Shown piece by piece: positions 13,871 to 17,760 of a stretch of DNA of 17,760 nucleotides (the first letter of the stretch is position 1; each line of letters opens with the position of its first letter). The stretch covers positions 1 through 17,760 of the forward strand of contig CABSMV010000028.1 of NCBI GenBank assembly GCA_902478935.1, in the 5' to 3' direction. This DNA comes from an uncultured Collinsella sp. Lineage in GTDB: Bacteria; Actinomycetota; Coriobacteriia; Coriobacteriales; Coriobacteriaceae. The notes under the pieces were generated by a model, which was given only the letters and a program-made list of their open reading frames with translations, was not told the DNA's origin and did not search any database. The position numbers and the translations under genes are program-made.

Positions 13871-14719
13871 TCATTTTCCAAGCCAATTTTTGAACCACCA
13901 CTCCATGGAGCGGCTCATCTCGGCCATAAAGGGACTCGTGTGCTTACGGGTATAGATGTCCACGACGCGCTCCCCCACCTCGCGGGCATGCGGACGGAAC
14001 ATCGCGTCCATCTCGGCCACCTGCGCGTCCATGGTCGCGGCATCGGCGCGGCAGTAGCGCTCCTCGTGCACCAGGTTCACCACGGGATGCGCAATGGCCG
14101 GACGCTCCTTACGGGGCGTGCCGATGATGAGCATCGACAGCGGCATGGTATAGGGCGGCAAGTCCAGCAGCTCGGCAACTTCCTCGGCATTCTCGACGAT
14201 ATCGCCGATGTAGCAGCTCCCCAGCCCCAGGGCCTCGGCGGCAACCACGGCGTTTTGCGCAGCGATCACGGCGTCCTGGGCCGCGATGGCAAAGTCGCCC
14301 AAACCCGGCGCGCGGCGGGGCGCCTTGCCCGTACGCTCGACAAACTCGGGCTCAAAGCAGCCCACGTGCTCAAACAGATCGATCCACTTGGCATAATCGA
14401 CCACAAATATTAGTGCCCAAGGCGCCTTGGCGATCATGGGCTGGTGATCGCACAGGTCGGCGAGGCGGTCCAGCGTAGCCTGCTCGCGAATGCTTACGAT
14501 GGAATACATCATCATGGCGCCTGCCGACGGCGCACGGCTCGCCGCATGCAGAATCGCCGCCCGCTGCTCGTCGGTCACCGCCACGGGGCGGTCGTCGTCA
14601 TCACGCGCAAAGGCACGCGTGGAGGAACGGTGCTCCAACGTGTCCAGCACCGCATTGCCCGTCGTCTCGACCGGATAACCGTTCGTATCCACAGCCTTGG
14701 TGCAAACCTGCTCGTTCAT
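13871..14719 (-). CDS. Nitroreductase-family FMN oxidoreductase
   Basis: A 282-residue cytoplasmic flavoprotein of the nitroreductase superfamily, whose members use FMN and NAD(P)H to reduce nitro groups, quinones or flavins. Visible features are the N-terminal FMN-phosphate motif HRSSTRAF (30-37), the ASRAPSAGAMM region (60-70) and GLGSCYIGDI (165-174), the conserved segment near the flavin. IIGTPRKERPAIAH (about 216-229) matches the NfsA/FRP-like end of the core. The chain extends about 40 residues beyond the usual core, ending in an aromatic-basic tail (SMEWWFKNWLGK). The ATG has GAGGATGAGG just upstream. It is divergent from the LtaS-like gene. The physiological substrate cannot be read. 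Confidence 0.88.
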   Translation of the reverse strand: MNEQVCTKAVDTNGYPVETTGNAVLDTLEHRSSTRAFARDDDDRPVAVTDEQRAAILHAASRAPSAGAMMMYSIVSIREQATLDRLADLCDHQPMIAKAPWALIFVVDYAKWIDLFEHVGCFEPEFVERTGKAPRRAPGLGDFAIAAQDAVIAAQNAVVAAEALGLGSCYIGDIVENAEEVAELLDLPPYTMPLSMLIIGTPRKERPAIAHPVVNLVHEERYCRADAATMDAQVAEMDAMFRPHAREVGERVVDIYTRKHTSPFMAEMSRSMEWWFKNWLGK

Positions 14720-14932
14720 CGCCTCATCCTCGCTAATTCTTTAAGAAGCCTTTACGTTTCCGTGTAATTCCCGTCCATTATCGCGCAGGTCGCCACCACA
14801 TTGCGCCACACCGCCACACGTGCGCGTTAATATGGCTGGTTGTTGTGCGCAGACACCAATTGCAGCGCATATCTTGGTAACAATCGGGTAAACCCCCGCT
14901 TTCGTACGTTTTAGTTTGTGAGGAGTCTCAGC

Positions 14933-17233
14933 ATGTTCGCTGCCACCATCTCGCTCGTCGGTCTTGCGGCGACCGTCTACCTTGTCTTGCGCGAGGCCAA
15001 GGCCATTCGCGCTCAGTCGGGCACCGTTGCCAAAAGCGCTCTTGGGTGGAGCGTCGCCTTCGGCCTGTTCCAGGTCTTTTTGACTATTTGGGGCGCCGTG
15101 GGCCTCGTCGCTCAAAACGAGCCGCTCGCCTTTGTGATGCTCATCCTGACCAACGCCATCCTCACCGGCTGCGCTTGGGCCAGCATCGCACGCGACCGCA
15201 TCGCCCCGCGCGTCTTTGCGTTCGCCGCGCCCGACGCCCCCGCCCCCACCGGCAAGCTCGCCCGCCTGCGCGGCGCCTTTGTGGGCAAACCGCTCGTCGC
15301 CGCCGTCCTGTGCCTGCTGTTCGCCGGCGTCTTTGCGCTGCTGGGCATGGAGGTATCGTCCAACCACGACTTTACCTGGGTCTACCCCCTGTGCATCCTG
15401 CTCGAGTGGGCCATCATCACCACGCTCATGGTCGGCTTGTTCTTCCTATTCCAGCGCCACGGCGCAGCCCCCGCGGTCCTGGCCTTTGCCCTCTTTATCC
15501 TGGGCATTGCCGAGTTCTTCGTTATCACGTTTAAGTCCATGCCCATCCAGCCGGGCGACCTTTCGGCCATCTCCACCGCCGCCGCGGTCGCCGGCACCGG
15601 CTACACCTTCTCCATCTCGCTGTTCTGCGTGCTGTCCATGGGCTTTACCGCCATCGCCATGCTGCTGTGCGAGTACGCCGGCCTGGTGGCACCGCACCGT
15701 CAGAAGGGCGCCGCCAACGCCAAGCGCATGCTGCTCACCAATCTGCTCGTCGCCGTGCTGTGCCTAGGCGGCGTGACCGCGCACGTCACGCTCATCGACT
15801 ACTACAACACCCTCGGCATCACCGTCTACACCTGGCGCCCGCTCGAGAGCTACTGGCGCGAGGGCTACCTACCCGCTTTCATTAGCGCGGCGCAGTCCAT
15901 TAAGCCGCCCAAACCCGCCGACTATTCCGTCGACGATGCCAAGGCCACGCTCAAAAAGTACGCCAAAGCCTACAACAAGTCCGACGCCGCCAAGAGTGAC
16001 GAGCGCACCGCCGCAAAGGAGCAGTTCGACAGCGAGAAGCCCACGGTCATCGCCATCATGAACGAGACCTTCTCGGATCTGTCGATCTACCAGAACATGC
16101 GCGCCGGCTACGAGGGTCCGCAGTACTTTAAGAGCCTGTCCAACTGCCTCAGCCGCGGCAAGCTCTACGTGAGCGCCTACGGCGGCGGCACGGCCAATAC
16201 CGAGTTTGAGTTTATGACCGGCAACTCCATGGCCAACCTGGGCTCGGGCGTGTACCCCTACACCATCTACAACATGGAAACGACCGGGAACCTGGCAGAG
16301 CAGTTCAAGTCGCTCGGATATTCCACCACCGCCATGCACCCCAACCACGCGACCAACTGGAACCGCGAGAACGTGTACAAGGACTTTGGCTTTGACCAGT
16401 TCCTGTCCATCAACGACTTCCAGGGAGCCGACACCCTGCGCGGCATGGTGACCGACCAGGCGACCTACGACAAGATTCTTGAGCTGCTCGACCAGAACGC
16501 CGATCCTCAGTTCATCTTCGACGTGACCATGCAGAACCACTCGGGCTACGACACGGGCCTGCTTCCGGTCGACAAGCAGATGCATCTGAACATCGACACG
16601 ACCGACCTGGACACCAAGACCGTCGAGGACGGCACGCTCTCCGATGTCGACGAGTATGTCTCGTGCATCGAGCAGTCCGACCAGGCGCTTCGCTACTTCC
16701 TCAACGCCCTGAGCAAGCTCGATCGCAAGGTGGTCGTGGTGTTCTGGGGCGACCACCAGCCGTTCTTCCCGTCCAAGTTCAACGATAAGTGGTTTACCGA
16801 CGAGGACGACGCCACCCACCAGGAACGCCTGTGGCAGACCGACTACATCATCTGGGCTAACTACGACGTTGCCGGCTGCGACCAGACAAGCGAGGTCGAC
16901 GACCTGTCCACCAACTACCTGTCCACGCAGCTTATGCAGCTGATCGGCGCACCGCTGACCGACTACCAGAAGGCGCACATGACGCTGCGCAAGTCGCTGC
17001 CCGCCATCAACTCCGTGGGCTACGAGGACGCCAGCCTGCGCTGGGCGCTCTCCTCCAACGTCACCGGTGACGACGCCGCCGCCGCTGCCGCAACCAAGGC
17101 GCGCGAGGATTACGCCAAGATGCAGTACTACGAGATGTTCCGCGACGGCAAGAACGTGTACACCGAGCACTTCCAGACCGAGGCCAACGAGACCGACCCC
17201 AACCTGGCGCCGGGTACGACCAAGATTAAGTAG
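14933..17233 (+). CDS. LtaS-like membrane phosphoglycerol transferase (LTA synthase family, sulfatase fold)
   Basis: A 766-residue polytopic membrane enzyme with an extracytoplasmic alkaline phosphatase/sulfatase-fold domain, as in lipoteichoic acid synthase, which polymerises glycerol-phosphate from phosphatidylglycerol. Membrane helices fill about residues 1-290. The catalytic domain begins near 365. Expected metal/catalytic residues are in place: Glu378 (IAIMNETFSDL), nucleophile Thr420 (YGGGTANTEFEFMTG), His536 (MQNHSGYD) and Asp607-His608 (FWGDHQP). LtaS enzymes are usually about 620-720 residues; this one has extra N-terminal helices and an Ala-rich C-terminal extension. The ATG at 14933 has GAGGAG seven bases upstream and is preferred over a GTG at 14918. 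It may make a teichoic-acid-like or other phosphoglycerol-decorated envelope polymer. Two terminator hairpins follow. Confidence 0.88.
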   Translation: MFAATISLVGLAATVYLVLREAKAIRAQSGTVAKSALGWSVAFGLFQVFLTIWGAVGLVAQNEPLAFVMLILTNAILTGCAWASIARDRIAPRVFAFAAPDAPAPTGKLARLRGAFVGKPLVAAVLCLLFAGVFALLGMEVSSNHDFTWVYPLCILLEWAIITTLMVGLFFLFQRHGAAPAVLAFALFILGIAEFFVITFKSMPIQPGDLSAISTAAAVAGTGYTFSISLFCVLSMGFTAIAMLLCEYAGLVAPHRQKGAANAKRMLLTNLLVAVLCLGGVTAHVTLIDYYNTLGITVYTWRPLESYWREGYLPAFISAAQSIKPPKPADYSVDDAKATLKKYAKAYNKSDAAKSDERTAAKEQFDSEKPTVIAIMNETFSDLSIYQNMRAGYEGPQYFKSLSNCLSRGKLYVSAYGGGTANTEFEFMTGNSMANLGSGVYPYTIYNMETTGNLAEQFKSLGYSTTAMHPNHATNWNRENVYKDFGFDQFLSINDFQGADTLRGMVTDQATYDKILELLDQNADPQFIFDVTMQNHSGYDTGLLPVDKQMHLNIDTTDLDTKTVEDGTLSDVDEYVSCIEQSDQALRYFLNALSKLDRKVVVVFWGDHQPFFPSKFNDKWFTDEDDATHQERLWQTDYIIWANYDVAGCDQTSEVDDLSTNYLSTQLMQLIGAPLTDYQKAHMTLRKSLPAINSVGYEDASLRWALSSNVTGDDAAAAAATKAREDYAKMQYYEMFRDGKNVYTEHFQTEANETDPNLAPGTTKIK

Positions 17234-17260
17234 CTGCTAGCTGCTGAGCCACAACTGAAA

Positions 17261-17390
17261 CGTCTGTCCAGGCGGAGGCATATAAGGTTCCCTGCTCGGA
17301 CAGTCCTGCGCAAGACGGAGGCCACATTAAGTGGCCTCCTTTGCGTGCGGAACTCGCGATGAACCTTATATGCCTCCGCCCGGACAGACG
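17261..17390. repeat. 130-bp inverted repeat with 30-bp arms, terminator at its centre
   Basis: The arms at 17261-17290 and 17361-17390 are complementary at 29 of 30 positions. They include GGCGGAGGCATATAAGGTTC on the left. Inside, GCGCAA/TTGCGT pair again around the terminator stem at 17317-17339, so the entire segment can fold into one long rod. It starts 28 bases after the LtaS-like stop codon. This is a MITE-like or REP-like palindrome, with its terminator possibly captured as its centre. Confidence 0.85.
17317..17342 (+). terminator. Terminator-like hairpin 1 after the LtaS-like gene
   Basis: GGAGGCCAC pairs perfectly with GTGGCCTCC around the loop ATTAA, followed by TTTGCG. The stem is strong but the T-run is short. 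It is the first such structure about 85 bases after the LtaS-like stop. Confidence 0.6.
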
Positions 17391-17445
17391 CCCTGTTGTT
17401 GGAGCGCGGCTTGTCATAGGGGTATCCGCTGAACATATATAAGTC

Positions 17446-17475
17446 GAAGGCCACGTCTTGTGGCCTTCTTTGTTT
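17446..17475 (+). terminator. Terminator-like hairpin 2, a near copy of hairpin 1
   Basis: GAAGGCCAC pairs perfectly with GTGGCCTTC around the loop GTCTT, followed by TTTGTTTG. The stem, loop size and downstream TTTGNNTGCGGAA are shared with the hairpin at 17317, including the compensating G-C to A-T change at the second stem position. This indicates duplication with the fold kept. Confidence 0.7.
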
Positions 17476-17477
17476 GC

Positions 17478-17727
17478 GGAAAGTGTGTCCCGGAATTCTT
17501 GTCTGGAATGGGATGCAGTTTCCGCTTGGGACCCAATTGGGAAAGTGTGTCCCACTATTCAGCTGGATTCCGGGATGTATTTTCCGGTTGAGGCTCGTTG
17601 GGAAAGTGCGTCCCACTTTGGGGGCTGATTCTGGGACGTGGTTTCCGGTTGGCTCTCATTGGGAAAGTTCATCCCATTTCTCGGCCTAATTATGGGACGC
17701 AGGGGATCTCGGACCCAATCTGGGTCC
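17478..17727 (+). repeat. Four tandem hairpin units of about 61 bp
   Basis: Units begin with GGAAAGT at 17478, 17540, 17601 and 17662 (spacing 62, 61, 61). Each has a left arm GGAAAGTGNGTCCC and a right arm GGGANGNNNTTTCC about 18 bases later, then a GGTT..G/CTTGGG spacer. In units 1-3 the 14-base arms pair at 13, 14 and 13 positions. The deviations are two G-G mismatches and eight G-U wobbles on the plus strand. Unit 4 has a degenerate outer helix and ends with its own stem, GGACCCA/TGGGTCC (17711-17727). The array ends directly at the ribosome binding site of the next gene. Candidates are an insertion-sequence end with subterminal sites, a structured leader, or a new repeat family. Confidence 0.8.
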
Positions 17728-17740
17728 AGGAGGGAGTCCG

Positions 17741-17760
17741 ATGTATACGAAAGAGGAGCG
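17741..17760 (+). CDS. 5' end of a gene cut by the window edge (possibly IS3-type transposase OrfA)
   Basis: ATG at 17741 is preceded by AGGAGG at 17728-17733 with a 7-base spacer, one of the best ribosome binding sites in the window. Only MYTKEER can be read. Many IS3-family OrfA proteins start with a similar short M-Y-[ST]-x-[ED]-[ED]-R, and the repeat-rich upstream DNA would suit an insertion-sequence end. Seven residues do not prove this; any other gene is possible. Confidence 0.5.

Noticed and set aside
14720..14932. Promoters in the divergent gap between the nitroreductase and LtaS-like genes
   Set aside because: Only weak matches were seen (minus-strand TTACAC with 18 bases to TAAAGA). 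They surely exist but cannot be placed from sequence alone.
17128..17616. Minus-strand and plus-strand frames through the terminal repeat region (also 17474-17689 plus)
   Set aside because: They are generated by the tandem repeat and inverted repeats, with periodic low-information peptide and no ribosome binding site.
17478..17727. CRISPR array
   Set aside because: The period of about 61 is plausible, but there are no identical repeats with unique spacers. The whole unit is repeated with diffuse divergence, and no cas genes are present.

Overview
The window is GC-rich, gene-dense bacterial DNA. Codon use, spacing and gene content (Kup, a KdpDE pair, fused RlmKL, an LtaS-like enzyme, a small transaldolase) suggest an anaerobic gut actinobacterium of the Coriobacteriia, probably Collinsella or a relative. 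That assignment rests on overall impression, with no marker gene to support it. The first 14 bases are the Tn5 mosaic-end sequence of tagmentation libraries, so base 1 is most likely untrimmed adapter at a contig edge. Biological sequence starts near base 15, inside a gene.

Layout. Bases 15-1684 hold the 3' end of an MFS transporter, then a Gfo/Idh/MocA oxidoreductase with a clear terminator. Bases 1745-4360 hold tex, an RNA-binding transcription accessory protein. It is broken by one in-frame TAA and flanked on each side by a long inverted-repeat element. Bases 4363-6242, minus strand, hold a HAD phosphatase followed by an FSA/TalC-type transaldolase. Bases 6318-8876 hold a fused RlmK/RlmL 23S rRNA methyltransferase whose RlmL half has lost its catalytic motif. 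Bases 8971-13711, minus strand, read kup, a small membrane protein, a short-form kdpD and kdpE. A nitroreductase (13871-14719, minus) is divergent from an LtaS-like membrane sulfatase-fold enzyme (14933-17233, plus). The last 500 bases contain a 130-bp inverted repeat, two near-identical terminators, and a four-unit tandem array of about 61-bp hairpins. The array ends just before a strong ribosome binding site and the first seven codons of a gene cut by the window edge.

How the genes fit together. The kup-orf64-kdpD-kdpE block looks like a potassium uptake and sensing module: a constitutive-type K+ transporter beside the two-component system that elsewhere controls kdpFABC. A terminator-like hairpin sits between orf64 and kdpD with no room for a promoter behind it. 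The other genes are housekeeping or peripheral metabolism and show no shared pathway.

The main unexplained signal is intergenic. Nearly every larger spacer carries a long inverted repeat, of several unrelated types. Three short ones share an ACAAAGGGAC core. The tandem hairpin array at the right end is the best candidate for something undescribed: in its three intact units all departures from Watson-Crick pairing but two are G-U wobbles on the plus strand, which hints at selection on an RNA (or single-stranded DNA) structure.
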